Below, piece after piece: positions 1-7,151 of a stretch of 33,109 nt of DNA. Within the stretch, counting starts at the first letter, position 1. Every line of letters begins with the position of its first letter. The translations under genes and the position numbers were made by a program. This stretch comes from Campylobacterales bacterium. Lineage in GTDB: Bacteria > Campylobacterota > Campylobacteria > Campylobacterales > Sulfurimonadaceae. The notes under the pieces were generated by a model. That model made no database searches. It was not told where the DNA came from and worked only from the letters and a program-made list of their open reading frames with translations. The DNA is taken from positions 1 to 33,109 of the forward strand of contig JAJRQV010000026.1 of NCBI GenBank assembly GCA_024280035.1, given 5' to 3'.

Positions 1-2
1 TA

Positions 3-377
3 CACCGTTTTTCACTTTTGGAACTGCTTGATAGGGATGCCTTTAGTGCTCAAGAGTTAGAAATAGCCTCAAAGGCAAAAGAAATTATTATGCAAAACTA
101 TAAAACACCACCTAGCATAAAAGAGTTAGCACACCTCTGTTCTACTAATGACTTCAAACTCAAAAGTTATTTTAAAAAGGTACATAAGACTACAGTTTAT
201 ACTTATGTTCAAAAACTACGTTTACAAAAGGCAAACCTACTTTTACGAGAGAAGTTTTTATCTGTAGGTGAGATAGCTCTTGAAGTAGGTTATAAACATC
301 AGGGGCACTTTAGCTCCATCTTTTATAAGACCTATGGGGTTTACCCAAAAGACCTCAAAATATCCGTTCAAGGATAG
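3..377 (+). CDS. AraC/XylS-family transcriptional regulator, 3' part only
   Basis: This is the C-terminal DNA-binding half of an AraC-family regulator. The reading frame is open from base 3 with no stop, so the gene begins before the window; the TTG at 18 is only the first start-like codon inside the fragment. Two helix-turn-helix units are visible: the first around SIKELAHLCSTNDFKLKSYF, the second around VGEIALEVGYKHQGHFSSIF, followed by the usual YGVYPKDLK ending, which matches the family pattern GF.s.s.Fsr.FK..yG.sP..yr. The effector-binding N-terminal domain is missing, so the ligand cannot be guessed. It lies 89 bases upstream of a co-directional short-chain dehydrogenase gene, which is a possible target, but that link is inference. 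Confidence 0.9.
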   Translation, partial: HRFSLLELLDRDAFSAQELEIASKAKEIIMQNYKTPPSIKELAHLCSTNDFKLKSYFKKVHKTTVYTYVQKLRLQKANLLLREKFLSVGEIALEVGYKHQGHFSSIFYKTYGVYPKDLKISVQG

Positions 378-408
378 ATAAAAATCCCTTTAGTGATAAA
401 AGTACTAT

Positions 409-436
409 AATAATACTATTTATTCATGGTATTATT
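409..436 (+). terminator. Possible AT-rich terminator hairpin after the AraC-type gene
   Basis: An 8-base arm AATAATAC (409-416) is complementary to GTATTATT (429-436), with a 12-base loop, and is followed by TTCT. The stem has only one G-C pair and the T run is short, so this is a weak candidate terminator or simply a promoter-region palindrome for the next gene. Confidence 0.3.
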
Positions 437-466
437 TTCTCATAAAGATAGATAAAGGATATTATT

Positions 467-1282
467 ATGAGTAAGGTAGTTTTAATCACAGGGGCAAGTT
501 CAGGAATGGGAGAGGCAACAGCAAGACTCCTTAATGAGAATGGGTATAGAGTGTATGCGGGAACAAGAGATAAGGGACTTAATACGCCACAGATTGTAGG
601 GGTGAGTAATGTTTATTTAGATGTATGTGATACTGAGTCGATTAAAACGGCGGTAGATGTTATTTTAATGCAAGAAAAAAAGATTGATGTATTAGTCAAT
701 AATGCTGGTTTTGGTTTACTCTCAACTGCAGAACAGGTGAGCGATGAAGAGATGTTTAATCAGTTTGATGTGAATGTTTTTGGTTTAATGAAAATGACAA
801 GAGAGGTACTTCCTTTTATGAGAGAGGCTAAATCAGGTGTTATTATTAATATCTCTTCATTCTTAGGAAAAATGGGGCTTCCTCTGCTTTCACATTATAA
901 TGCAAGTAAATACGCAGTAGAAGGATTTACAGACTCAATACGTTTTGAAATGAATCCTTATTGCGTTCGTGTACATGCTATTGAAGCAGGGCTTTTTGGA
1001 ACTAATTTTGTGAAAAAAGGTTTAGTCGCCAATGCCGCAACTACGGCAGAAGATTCACCTTATAAAGAGTTAGTTGCTCACTTTGTACCTATTGTGGCGA
1101 AGGCAATCAATGAAGGACCAAGCCCAGAGCCTATTGCTGAGGCAGTAAAAAATATTATTGAAAATGAAGATGCTCCGATTGCTACGCCTGTTGGTAGTGA
1201 AGCGACTACCTTTGTTCCCCTGCGTAAAGAGTTAAGTGATGAGGCTTTTGAAGCTAAGGTTACGGAAACCTTCGGTCTATAG
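467..1282 (+). CDS. Short-chain dehydrogenase/reductase (SDR)
   Basis: A classical SDR oxidoreductase of 271 residues, the usual single-domain size. The Rossmann cofactor motif TGASSGMG is at residues 9-16, the NNAG motif at 78-81, and the catalytic set is Ser131, Tyr144 and Lys148 (YNASK). These features place it among NAD(P)-dependent alcohol, ketone or aldehyde oxidoreductases. The substrate cannot be told from sequence. No Arg directly follows the glycine motif, so cofactor preference is left open. The ATG is preceded by AAAGGA at a suitable distance. It follows the AraC-type regulator on the same strand, and a long inverted repeat separates it from the cytochrome c peroxidase gene. Family assignment is secure; physiological role is not. 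Confidence 0.93.
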   Translation: MSKVVLITGASSGMGEATARLLNENGYRVYAGTRDKGLNTPQIVGVSNVYLDVCDTESIKTAVDVILMQEKKIDVLVNNAGFGLLSTAEQVSDEEMFNQFDVNVFGLMKMTREVLPFMREAKSGVIINISSFLGKMGLPLLSHYNASKYAVEGFTDSIRFEMNPYCVRVHAIEAGLFGTNFVKKGLVANAATTAEDSPYKELVAHFVPIVAKAINEGPSPEPIAEAVKNIIENEDAPIATPVGSEATTFVPLRKELSDEAFEAKVTETFGL

Positions 1283-1285
1283 TTA

Positions 1286-1342
1286 TCCACAGATTTAGCA
1301 GATTAAACAGATTAACTCTGTTTAATCCGTTTATTCTGTGGA
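1286..1342. repeat. Nested inverted repeat, 57 bases, between SDR and peroxidase genes
   Basis: Outer arms TCCACAGA (1286-1293) and TCTGTGGA (1335-1342) are perfect complements. Inner arms GATTAAACAGA (1301-1311) and TCTGTTTAATC (1317-1327) are an 11-base perfect pair around a 5-base loop. The bases between outer and inner arms also partly pair. It starts 3 bases after the SDR stop codon and ends just before the ribosome binding site of the peroxidase gene. No T tract follows. It resembles short dispersed palindromic elements more than a simple terminator. The alternative is an mRNA-stabilising or attenuating hairpin. Confidence 0.6.
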
Positions 1343-1359
1343 CAAAAAAAGGAGAGGCT

Positions 1360-2421
1360 ATGAAAATTATAATGATAACCATGTTAATGTTTACTTCTAT
1401 GTATGCTTTAACTCCTTCAGAGCTAAGGAAAAAAGCCTTAGAAAAAGGTTTACGACCTATGCCTTATAGTTTAAGTCAACTTCGTGCTGAGGTTGATGAT
1501 GAACATAATCTTATGAGCTCAGAGAAGGTAGCCTTAGGCAAGGTTCTTTTTAATGATAAGAACTTTTCAAAAGATAGAACAATCTCATGTGCCTCGTGTC
1601 ATAAGCTTGATAAGGGTGGGCATGATGAAAAACCAACAGCCATTGGATATCATCAACTTAAAAATCCTTCTCACCTTAATACACCAACCGTGCTTAATAC
1701 GGCATATTCAAAACACTTTTTTTGGGATGGACGTGCTCACTCTTTAGAAGAACAAGCTAAGGGTCCAAGTCTTGCTCCTTTTGAGATGGCTTCTACACCT
1801 GAACTTATTAATGAAAGGATGAAGGAAAATCCTTACTATATACAAGCTTTTAAGAAGGTTTTTAATAAAGAACCAAATTTTAATTTGATGGCAAAAGCAA
1901 TTGAGGTATATGAAAAAACATTAATTACTCGAGGAAAGTTTGATGCTTTTTTAGAGGGTGATGATAAGGCAATGAGTGCTTCAGCACAAAATGGGCTTAA
2001 TCTTTTTATAGATCTTGGATGTAAGGGCTGTCATTTTGGTCCAGCAGTAGGCGGGCAGAAGATTCAGAAGTTTCCACTTAGAGCTTATAACACTATTATA
2101 ACATCTACCTTTAATTATAATGAAAAGACAAAACGACGAACCATTAAAGAGATGGCATTTAATTTTAAGAAACGTCATAATTATCCTTTTAGTAATGTGG
2201 GTGGTTTTATGGGGAAAGAGGGGACTCAGTATTTTAGAGTACCTATCTTACGTAATATTTCTAAGACAGGACCCTATTTTCATAATGGAGAGATTAAGAA
2301 ACTTCGTGATGCTATCTTTTTGATGGGACGTCATCAAATTGGAGCAGACTTAAATGAACAACAACTTGATGATATGGAAGCCTTTTTAAAATCTTTGGAA
2401 GGTGACTTAGTTGAGTACTAA
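1360..2421 (+). CDS. Di-haem cytochrome c peroxidase / MauG family protein
   Basis: A periplasmic di-haem c-type peroxidase expected to reduce H2O2 with electrons from small cytochromes. A Sec signal peptide (about residues 1-16) is followed by the first haem motif CASCH at 77-81 and the second CKGCH at 221-225, the spacing expected for the CcpA/MauG superfamily. Family landmarks include NTPTVLNTAY (107-116), FFWDGRA (120-126) and the C-terminal FRVPILRNISKTGPYFHNG. At 353 residues it is a normal length. The ATG is preceded by AAAGGAGAGG. Its stop overlaps the start of the next gene by 11 bases, so the two are probably translationally coupled. Whether it is a true peroxidase or a MauG-like oxidase cannot be decided from sequence alone. 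Confidence 0.92.
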   Translation: MKIIMITMLMFTSMYALTPSELRKKALEKGLRPMPYSLSQLRAEVDDEHNLMSSEKVALGKVLFNDKNFSKDRTISCASCHKLDKGGHDEKPTAIGYHQLKNPSHLNTPTVLNTAYSKHFFWDGRAHSLEEQAKGPSLAPFEMASTPELINERMKENPYYIQAFKKVFNKEPNFNLMAKAIEVYEKTLITRGKFDAFLEGDDKAMSASAQNGLNLFIDLGCKGCHFGPAVGGQKIQKFPLRAYNTIITSTFNYNEKTKRRTIKEMAFNFKKRHNYPFSNVGGFMGKEGTQYFRVPILRNISKTGPYFHNGEIKKLRDAIFLMGRHQIGADLNEQQLDDMEAFLKSLEGDLVEY

Positions 2422-2797
2422 AGTTTTTTTACTACTATTTTTTATGAGTATGACTCTAAATGCAGATTATGTAAGATGGTTTTATGCGTATGATAAAGCA
2501 CATCAAGAAGCATTAAGAACAGATAAAGATATTTTTATTTTACTGGTAGATAAGCTTGATAAGAATCTTTTAAAAGAGAGTTTTATGAATCAAAATTATA
2601 TTGAACATATTAATAAAAATTATGTTCCTGTTTTGATAAAAAAAGACCAAAAGAGTTCTTATCCTATTGAGATGCTTTTTACAACACACTACCCAAGTCT
2701 GTTTATTTTAGATAAATATGAGTTGTATGTATGTGAAGCCTTACGTGCAGAGGTGAGTGCAGATAGACTTAATGTTTATCTGCAAGAGTGTAATTAG
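2411..2797 (+). CDS. Exported thioredoxin-fold-like protein without CXXC
   Basis: A 128-residue protein with a signal peptide (about residues 1-18, ending TLNA) and a body that looks like the thioredoxin_7/DUF255-type fold: the pattern AYDKAHQEALRTDKDIFILLVD, a helical stretch, then YPSLFILDK. The CXXC redox pair expected after the first strand is absent (LVDKLDKN replaces it), so redox activity by that motif is unlikely. The start is TTG, chosen because it overlaps the peroxidase stop by 11 bases and follows GGAAGG. The overlap suggests a job with the cytochrome c peroxidase, perhaps assembly or binding, but that is inference. Only two Cys occur, both near the C-terminus. Confidence 0.6.
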   Translation: MSTKVFLLLFFMSMTLNADYVRWFYAYDKAHQEALRTDKDIFILLVDKLDKNLLKESFMNQNYIEHINKNYVPVLIKKDQKSSYPIEMLFTTHYPSLFILDKYELYVCEALRAEVSADRLNVYLQECN

Positions 2798-3138
2798 TGC
2801 TCACTTCCAGTAGAGCGAAGCTCTTCATAAATAGCATCTTCTAAATCACCATGGCTTGCTTCGCCCTCATAAGTAAGATGACCATTATGCACTTTAACGC
2901 TAATCATTTCACCTTCATCATTATTAAACTTTTCAGCTATGACTTCATTTTTCTTATATTCAGTCATTTTCCAACCTGCTTTTTCCCCACCATTCATAAT
3001 TGCTTCATGTATCTGCTTATTACTTAAGCTTTTGTAATCTTGTGAATGTGCTTCGTCTGTTGAACCGGTTGCTGTACAACCTGTAGTTAATACAATGGTA
3101 AGTGTAGAGATACATAGTACTGATAATAATTTTTTCAA
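2794..3138 (-). CDS. Small lipoprotein of unknown function
   Basis: A 114-residue lipoprotein with lipobox VLTTGC after a basic and hydrophobic leader (KKLLSVLCISTLTIV). The open frame extends further upstream, but the chosen start is the TTG at 3138: it has AAGGA 5 bases upstream (complement of 3144-3148) and places the signal peptide at the very N-terminus. The mature part is hydrophilic, with KAGWKMTEYKKNEVIAEKFNNDEGEMISVKV split over two beta-like stretches, reminiscent of small periplasmic PepSY-like or DUF folds, though I do not recognise a family. It converges with the preceding gene (4-base overlap of ends) and diverges from the small membrane protein at 3309. Confidence 0.7.
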   Translation of the reverse strand: MKKLLSVLCISTLTIVLTTGCTATGSTDEAHSQDYKSLSNKQIHEAIMNGGEKAGWKMTEYKKNEVIAEKFNNDEGEMISVKVHNGHLTYEGEASHGDLEDAIYEELRSTGSEH

Positions 3139-3214
3139 GGGTGTCCTTTGTCTGCGATTTATTGAACATTTTACCTTAAAAACTTCCCTAAAAGATAAAA
3201 CGTGCACATTATAC

Positions 3215-3229
3215 TACTATATTATAGTA
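3215..3229. promoter_or_regulatory. Perfect palindrome in a divergent promoter region
   Basis: TACTATA-T-TATAGTA is a perfect 7+1+7 palindrome between the divergent lipoprotein gene and the gene at 3309. It could be an operator or overlapping -10 elements read on both strands. No regulator is implied by the sequence. Confidence 0.3.
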
Positions 3230-3308
3230 AATAAAATACTGATATTGGTCATTATTTTGTAAATATTTATTAGATAAAATATCTAAAATTTTAGTAAAGT
3301 AGTTAAAT

Positions 3309-3518
3309 ATGAATGAAATAGTAATGATATTAGTAATGGCATTTCCAATGATTCTTTTTACCATTGCTCCAGGCTTATACTTAGCAGATTATCTTGAAAA
3401 AGGTGAGTATATTCAAGAAGAAAACAAACGTTATATTATGTGGATAGTCACGGTTATATTTGCCTTAGCCCTTTCAACAGCTTTAAATCTTATTGATGTT
3501 GGAGGGTTTTTTAAATGA
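3309..3518 (+). CDS. Small two-helix membrane protein, unknown
   Basis: A 69-residue protein with two hydrophobic segments, about residues 4-26 and 43-62, joined by a charged loop (YLEKGEYIQEENKRY). I do not recognise a family. The frame uses codons like its neighbours, and the 3' end is tightly packed: its stop codon TGA overlaps the ATG of an 18-codon frame (ATGA), which in turn overlaps the Sel1-repeat gene (TAATG). That arrangement suggests a small co-translated membrane-associated operon. The ribosome binding site upstream is weak (AAAGTAG), so start choice is moderately secure. Confidence 0.6.
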   Translation: MNEIVMILVMAFPMILFTIAPGLYLADYLEKGEYIQEENKRYIMWIVTVIFALALSTALNLIDVGGFFK

Positions 3519-3571
3519 AAAAAAGGATAAGACTTAAGGGCTTGTTTTCTACATCGCAGGGGCGTATCTAA
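3515..3571 (+). CDS. Candidate 18-residue coupled peptide
   Basis: An 18-codon frame from ATG 3515 to TAA 3569-3571 encodes a basic peptide, MKKRIRLKGLFSTSQGRI. GGAGGG lies 8 bases upstream of the ATG, inside the end of the 69-residue gene. It begins at an ATGA overlap and ends at a TAATG overlap with the Sel1-repeat gene, so it bridges the gap exactly. It may be a real small protein, or simply a way to carry ribosomes across to the next start. There is no similarity evidence either way. Confidence 0.35.
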   Translation: MKKRIRLKGLFSTSQGRI

Positions 3572-4284
3572 TGCAAGGTTTGATTAAAGTTATTAGATTC
3601 ATAATAAGTATAGTTTTATTAACTGTATCACTCTATGCTTCAGAAGGATTGGACGCGTTTAAGGCTAAAGATTATAAGAAGGCATTTGAAATTTGGACGA
3701 TTGAAGCCAATAATGGTGAGGCTAAGGCACAAAACTCCCTCTCGTATCTTTATTTTAATGCCTTAGGTACTAAACTGGATAATAAAAAGGCTCTTTATTG
3801 GTTAAATAAAGCCGCACTGCAAAATAATGTGAATGCTCAATATGACTTAGGTATGATGTATCTTATGGGGCAAAAAGTAAAACAAGATAAAAAAACAGCT
3901 GCTTTTTGGTTAGAACAAGCTGCTGAGGCTCATCACGCAGATGCTTCATATAATGTAGCATTAATGTATTATCAAGGTGATGGAGTAGATATTAATGTTA
4001 GTAAATCTGCAAAACTTTTAGAACAAGCAGCCAAACAAGGGCATATAAAAGCAGCACAAAGTATCTCGCGCGTGTACATGCAACTGCTTGAGTTTGATAA
4101 GGCTATTGACTGGTTAATTAAAGACTCTGCACGTGGTGATAGTGAAGCTGATTACCTTTTAGGTGAAATATATTGTGGATATGAACGTTATTCACAAGCA
4201 AAAAAGTGGACAGCGAGAGCGATAAAAGCTTCTTATCCTCAGGCACAAGAGTTATGGGACAGATACGAACTCGATAAATACTAA
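3571..4284 (+). CDS. Exported Sel1-like repeat (TPR-like) protein
   Basis: A 237-residue protein with a Sec signal peptide (about residues 1-23, ending LYAS) and a run of Sel1-like repeats of about 36 residues. Their hallmarks are A..SLSYLYFNALGTKLDNKKA, AQYDLGMMYLMGQ and ASYNVALMYYQGDGVDINVS, followed by degenerate repeats to the C-terminus. Sel1 repeats form alpha-alpha superhelices that bind proteins, and in Campylobacterota many are periplasmic; some Cys-containing relatives are the Helicobacter cysteine-rich proteins, but this one has only one Cys. The start overlaps the preceding tiny frame in a TAATG. A hairpin follows the gene. Its partner is unknown. Confidence 0.85.
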   Translation: MQGLIKVIRFIISIVLLTVSLYASEGLDAFKAKDYKKAFEIWTIEANNGEAKAQNSLSYLYFNALGTKLDNKKALYWLNKAALQNNVNAQYDLGMMYLMGQKVKQDKKTAAFWLEQAAEAHHADASYNVALMYYQGDGVDINVSKSAKLLEQAAKQGHIKAAQSISRVYMQLLEFDKAIDWLIKDSARGDSEADYLLGEIYCGYERYSQAKKWTARAIKASYPQAQELWDRYELDKY

Positions 4285-4298
4285 ATAATCTTATCTAT

Positions 4299-4327
4299 TT
4301 TCTAGTCTGTATAGGCTAGAAACTTTT
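4299..4327 (+). terminator. Probable terminator after the Sel1-repeat gene
   Basis: Arms TTTCTAG (4299-4305) and CTAGAAA (4316-4322) pair perfectly around a 10-base loop that can itself partly pair, followed by CTTTT. It lies 15 bases after the stop and separates this gene from the denitrification block. Confidence 0.5.
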
Positions 4328-4492
4328 ACAAAAAGCTTCTTAAAACAGGTATAATAAAAACATATAGTACTTAAAAGTTAGTTTAAGATAAGTGCTAAAA
4401 TTCATAAAAATTTCATTTTTATTATCATTTCTCTAAAAATAAACTTTCAGAAAAAAAACACATAAATCTCACAAAATGTTTAAAAAATATCC

Positions 4493-4512
4493 AATATTGT
4501 CAAATATTGTCA
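4493..4512. repeat. Tandem 10-base repeat upstream of nor genes
   Basis: AATATTGTCA occurs twice head to tail, a period of about one helical turn, within the 419-base gap before the nor genes. The unit carries the TGTCA/TTGTC core also seen in the CRP/FNR-type box at 4620-4633. It may be a set of phased half-sites for a regulator. The rest of the gap from 4323 to 4490 is A/T-rich with a possible TATAAT at 4350-4355 and no convincing coding frame. Confidence 0.45.
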
Positions 4513-4565
4513 AAAAAAAGCGTATATATTTTCTTTTTTGCATATAAAATAATCAAAAATAACGG

Positions 4566-4589
4566 ATACTTAAGTGCAGTCTTAAGTAT
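4566..4589. promoter_or_regulatory. Perfect inverted repeat, possible operator
   Basis: ATACTTAAG (4566-4574) and CTTAAGTAT (4581-4589) are perfect 9-base complements separated by the 6-base spacer TGCAGT. It lies 31 bases upstream of the CRP/FNR-type box. The form suits a dimeric regulator site. A similar geometry (7-base arms, 6-base spacer) occurs upstream of nirS at 7516-7535, but with different arm sequence. Confidence 0.4.
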
Positions 4590-4619
4590 AACTGAAAAAC
4601 TTTATATAAGTTATGTATA

Positions 4620-4659
4620 TTGACTGATGTCAAGTCTTTTTAATCTTAATGATTATAAA
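4620..4659 (+). promoter_or_regulatory. CRP/FNR-family box (TTGAC-N4-GTCAA) and -10 of the nor promoter
   Basis: TTGAC-TGAT-GTCAA at 4620-4633 is a perfect palindrome of the CRP/FNR superfamily type; the GTCAA half-site is the flavour associated with Dnr/Nnr- and FixK-like regulators rather than strict FNR (ATCAA). A TATAAA -10 element sits at 4654-4659. That puts the box centre about 40 bases before the expected start of transcription, the class II activator position. The downstream gene begins at 4704. The pattern predicts activation under low oxygen and/or NO by a Dnr/Nnr-like protein not encoded here. Confidence 0.7.
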
Positions 4660-4703
4660 CTAACGGTTGATTCTGAAATATTAGGACAAATAAGGAGAAC
4701 AAA

Positions 4704-5048
4704 ATGATTGATCCAGTTATCGTAGCGAGTACAGGAATTGCACTAGATGATTTCTTACCAATCTTTATCTATTCTACACTTGTTCTAGTATTTGGAGGAT
4801 TCTATGTTGGTATATATACAGCCGTAAAAGTAAAAGTGCTAAAAAACTGGACTATGCCTTTGGCATACGTGTTTTGGCTATTAACTTCTTTCTCTTTGTA
4901 TAAGATGGGAAGTTTGATGCACATCAATGAATTTACAGCAAAGGCTTTAGTGATAGCGATGATTGGGTATTTATTACTTCCTCACGCAATTTATTATATG
5001 CAAGACCACGTTCATGAAGAGAATGAGCATGAACCTGAGTCTATATAG
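4704..5048 (+). CDS. Small membrane protein heading the nor operon, unknown function
   Basis: A 114-residue integral membrane protein with three hydrophobic segments, about residues 16-39, 50-67 and 80-98, and an acidic, His-containing tail (HVHEENEHEPE). I recognise no family. It is first behind the nor promoter, with AAGGAGAAC before the ATG, and is followed after 29 bases by norC, so it is co-transcribed with the nitric oxide reductase. Likely roles are assembly or stability of NorCB, or supply of metal or haem b; the His/Glu tail is suggestive of metal handling, but this is inference. Confidence 0.7.
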   Translation: MIDPVIVASTGIALDDFLPIFIYSTLVLVFGGFYVGIYTAVKVKVLKNWTMPLAYVFWLLTSFSLYKMGSLMHINEFTAKALVIAMIGYLLLPHAIYYMQDHVHEENEHEPESI

Positions 5049-5077
5049 TTTTCAACTATAAAAAATAGGAGGATACA

Positions 5078-5731
5078 GTGGCAAAAAGATCTGTATGGAG
5101 TGACAACCGTTTCTGGCAACGTTCAGCGGCTTGGGTTACAGGATTTGCATCTATTTTACTAATTTGGTTAACGTTTGATACGATTCCACAAATTACTATG
5201 GGAACAGATGCTGATTTAAAAGGTGGAGTAACGAAGAGGGTTCCAGGACCAACAGTTATTAATTATAAGATTACATATGAAATGGATGCGAAACGTATGC
5301 ATGAAATTCCAGTAATCGGAGATAAAGAGTTGTTTTTTGGCCGTGACGATTGGTCTGAAGAAGAAGCTGGAGCCTTATTACACTTAGGTAAACTAGGTTC
5401 ACAAGCGAAGAACTGTATGGATTGTCATACATTACTTGGTAATGGTGCATATTATGCTCCAGACTTAACAAAAGCATGGTTAGATCCAGCATGGGGACCT
5501 GAAGGTTCAATGCAAGCAATGACAGGAAAAAGTACTAAAGAAGAAGCTATGGCTGAATTTTTACAACATCCGTCAACTTACCCAACTCACGCTCGTATGA
5601 TGCCAGATCTTGGTATTACTGCAGAAGAGGCTAAAGGTTTAGTTGCTTTCTTGAAACATATGTCATCAATTGATACAAATGGTTTCCCAAGAAACTTCGG
5701 AAGAATGCAAGGAGCAGTAAATGGCAAGTAG
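5078..5731 (+). CDS. norC: Nitric oxide reductase subunit C (monohaem cytochrome c)
   Basis: The membrane-anchored cytochrome c subunit of cytochrome c-dependent nitric oxide reductase; it passes electrons from periplasmic donors to NorB. One N-terminal anchor helix (about residues 17-35) precedes a periplasmic domain with haem motif CMDCH at 113-117 and a Met ligand candidate in RMMPDLG (Met174 or 175). CHTLLGNGAYYAPDL just after the haem site is a strong NorC signature. At 217 residues it is longer than many NorC proteins (about 150), with extra sequence between anchor and haem (residues 45-95). The start is GTG 5078, preceded by AGGAGGA. The end overlaps norB by 11 bases, giving translational coupling and equal dosage. 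Confidence 0.95.
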   Translation: MAKRSVWSDNRFWQRSAAWVTGFASILLIWLTFDTIPQITMGTDADLKGGVTKRVPGPTVINYKITYEMDAKRMHEIPVIGDKELFFGRDDWSEEEAGALLHLGKLGSQAKNCMDCHTLLGNGAYYAPDLTKAWLDPAWGPEGSMQAMTGKSTKEEAMAEFLQHPSTYPTHARMMPDLGITAEEAKGLVAFLKHMSSIDTNGFPRNFGRMQGAVNGK

Positions 5732-7142
5732 TCTAACATCAGAGTCTAAAAAATTAGCAACATGGTATTTTACTTTTGCTGCAATTATTTTTGGTGCTCA
5801 ATTATTATTTGGTTTAGTAGCTGCGATTCAATACGTAGTTCCAGGTTTCTTATTTGAACTATTAGACTTTTCAATCGCGAGAATCTTACACATTAATGCA
5901 CTTGTTGTATGGATGGTATTTGCAATGTTCGGTTCTGTTTATTGGTTATTACCTGATGAAACAGGTATTGAAACAGTTGGTATTGGTATTGCAAAACTTT
6001 TATATTGGATTTTTGTTGCAGCTATTGTAGTTGTAATTTTAGTATATTTATTTATTCAAGTTGGTCCAGCAGATCAAACAACTATCTGGTTTATCACAGA
6101 AGGTCGTGAGTATCTTGAAGCACCACGTTGGGCTGATATTGGTATCGTTGTTGTAGCACTTGGATTTGTATTTAATCTTTATGCAACAGGAATGAAAGGT
6201 AACCGTTCAGGTATTGTTACTGTACTTATGGCTGATATGCTTGCATTTGCGGGTCTTTATTTAGCAGGTATGGGTTACACAGATAATATCTCTATGGATC
6301 AGTACTGGTGGTGGTGGGTAATTCACCTATGGGTTGAAGCTACTTGGGAAGTATTCGTTGGTGCTATTGCTGCTTATGGTTTAATCACTATGATTGGTGC
6401 ACACCGTAAAGTTGTTGAAATGTGGTTATGGATTGAAGTAGCAATGCTATTTGGTTCAGGTATCTTAGGTATCGGTCACCACTACTTTTGGATTGGTACA
6501 CCTGAATACTGGTGGGAAATTGGAGCGTTATTCTCTGCTTTAGAACCATTACCATTAGTGGCTATGTTTATTCATGTTCTTTATGACTGGGGTAAAATGC
6601 AAGGTGAGCAAGAAGCTAAAGGCGAAGCTAAATCTGTTATTACAAATAAACCAGCGTTTACATGGTTTGTTCTTAATGCATTTGGTAACTTCTTAGGTGC
6701 TGGTATCTGGGGATTCTTCCACACATTACCACAGGTTAACCTTTATACACACGGTACACAGTTTACGTCGGCTCACGGTCACTTAGCGTTCTTTGGTGCT
6801 TATGCAACGATTCTTATCGGTATGTTCTACCTTGCAGTTCAAGGTAAAAATGGTATTAAAGTGATGCATGCAACTAAGAAATCTATCTGGGCAACGAGTA
6901 TGATTGTTGGCGGTGTTGTTGGTATGACAATCGCATTAACGGTAGCTGGTTATGTTCAAGTTCTTGTTTCACGTGCTCAAATGGGTGCTACATGGGCAGG
7001 TTTCTTTGACGGTCAATCGGGTATGTGGTTTGCACAAGGTATGGACTGGAGACTTGTTATGGGTGTTATTACATTCTTAGGTTTCTTAATCCTAGTAGTA
7101 GATTTATTAAGCATTGGAAAAAATGCTAAACACGAAAGATAG
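5721..7142 (+). CDS. norB: Nitric oxide reductase subunit B (cytochrome b, catalytic)
   Basis: The catalytic subunit of cNOR, reducing 2 NO to N2O and water at a haem b3/non-haem iron site in the inner membrane. It has about 12 hydrophobic segments in 473 residues, typical for cNOR and without the N-terminal extension of quinol-dependent qNOR. Expected ligands are visible: low-spin haem His57 (RILHINALVVW), FeB ligands His202 and Glu206 (HLWVEATWE) with His253/His254 (GHHYFWIG), Glu275 in SALEPLP, and the haem pair His352/His354 in AHGHLAF. The ATG overlaps the end of norC by 11 bases. A 51-codon membrane peptide gene follows after 9 bases. All catalytic positions look intact, so the enzyme should be functional. 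Confidence 0.97.
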   Translation: MASSLTSESKKLATWYFTFAAIIFGAQLLFGLVAAIQYVVPGFLFELLDFSIARILHINALVVWMVFAMFGSVYWLLPDETGIETVGIGIAKLLYWIFVAAIVVVILVYLFIQVGPADQTTIWFITEGREYLEAPRWADIGIVVVALGFVFNLYATGMKGNRSGIVTVLMADMLAFAGLYLAGMGYTDNISMDQYWWWWVIHLWVEATWEVFVGAIAAYGLITMIGAHRKVVEMWLWIEVAMLFGSGILGIGHHYFWIGTPEYWWEIGALFSALEPLPLVAMFIHVLYDWGKMQGEQEAKGEAKSVITNKPAFTWFVLNAFGNFLGAGIWGFFHTLPQVNLYTHGTQFTSAHGHLAFFGAYATILIGMFYLAVQGKNGIKVMHATKKSIWATSMIVGGVVGMTIALTVAGYVQVLVSRAQMGATWAGFFDGQSGMWFAQGMDWRLVMGVITFLGFLILVVDLLSIGKNAKHER

Positions 7143-7151
7143 GGAGATATT

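Noticed and set aside
1078-1290. Reverse-strand frame of 70 residues inside the SDR gene
   Set aside because: It lies within a well-supported gene and has no ribosome binding site or recognisable motif.
5721-7142. NorB as a quinol-dependent qNOR (NorZ)
   Set aside because: It lacks the N-terminal cytochrome-like extension and is paired with NorC, so it is cNOR.
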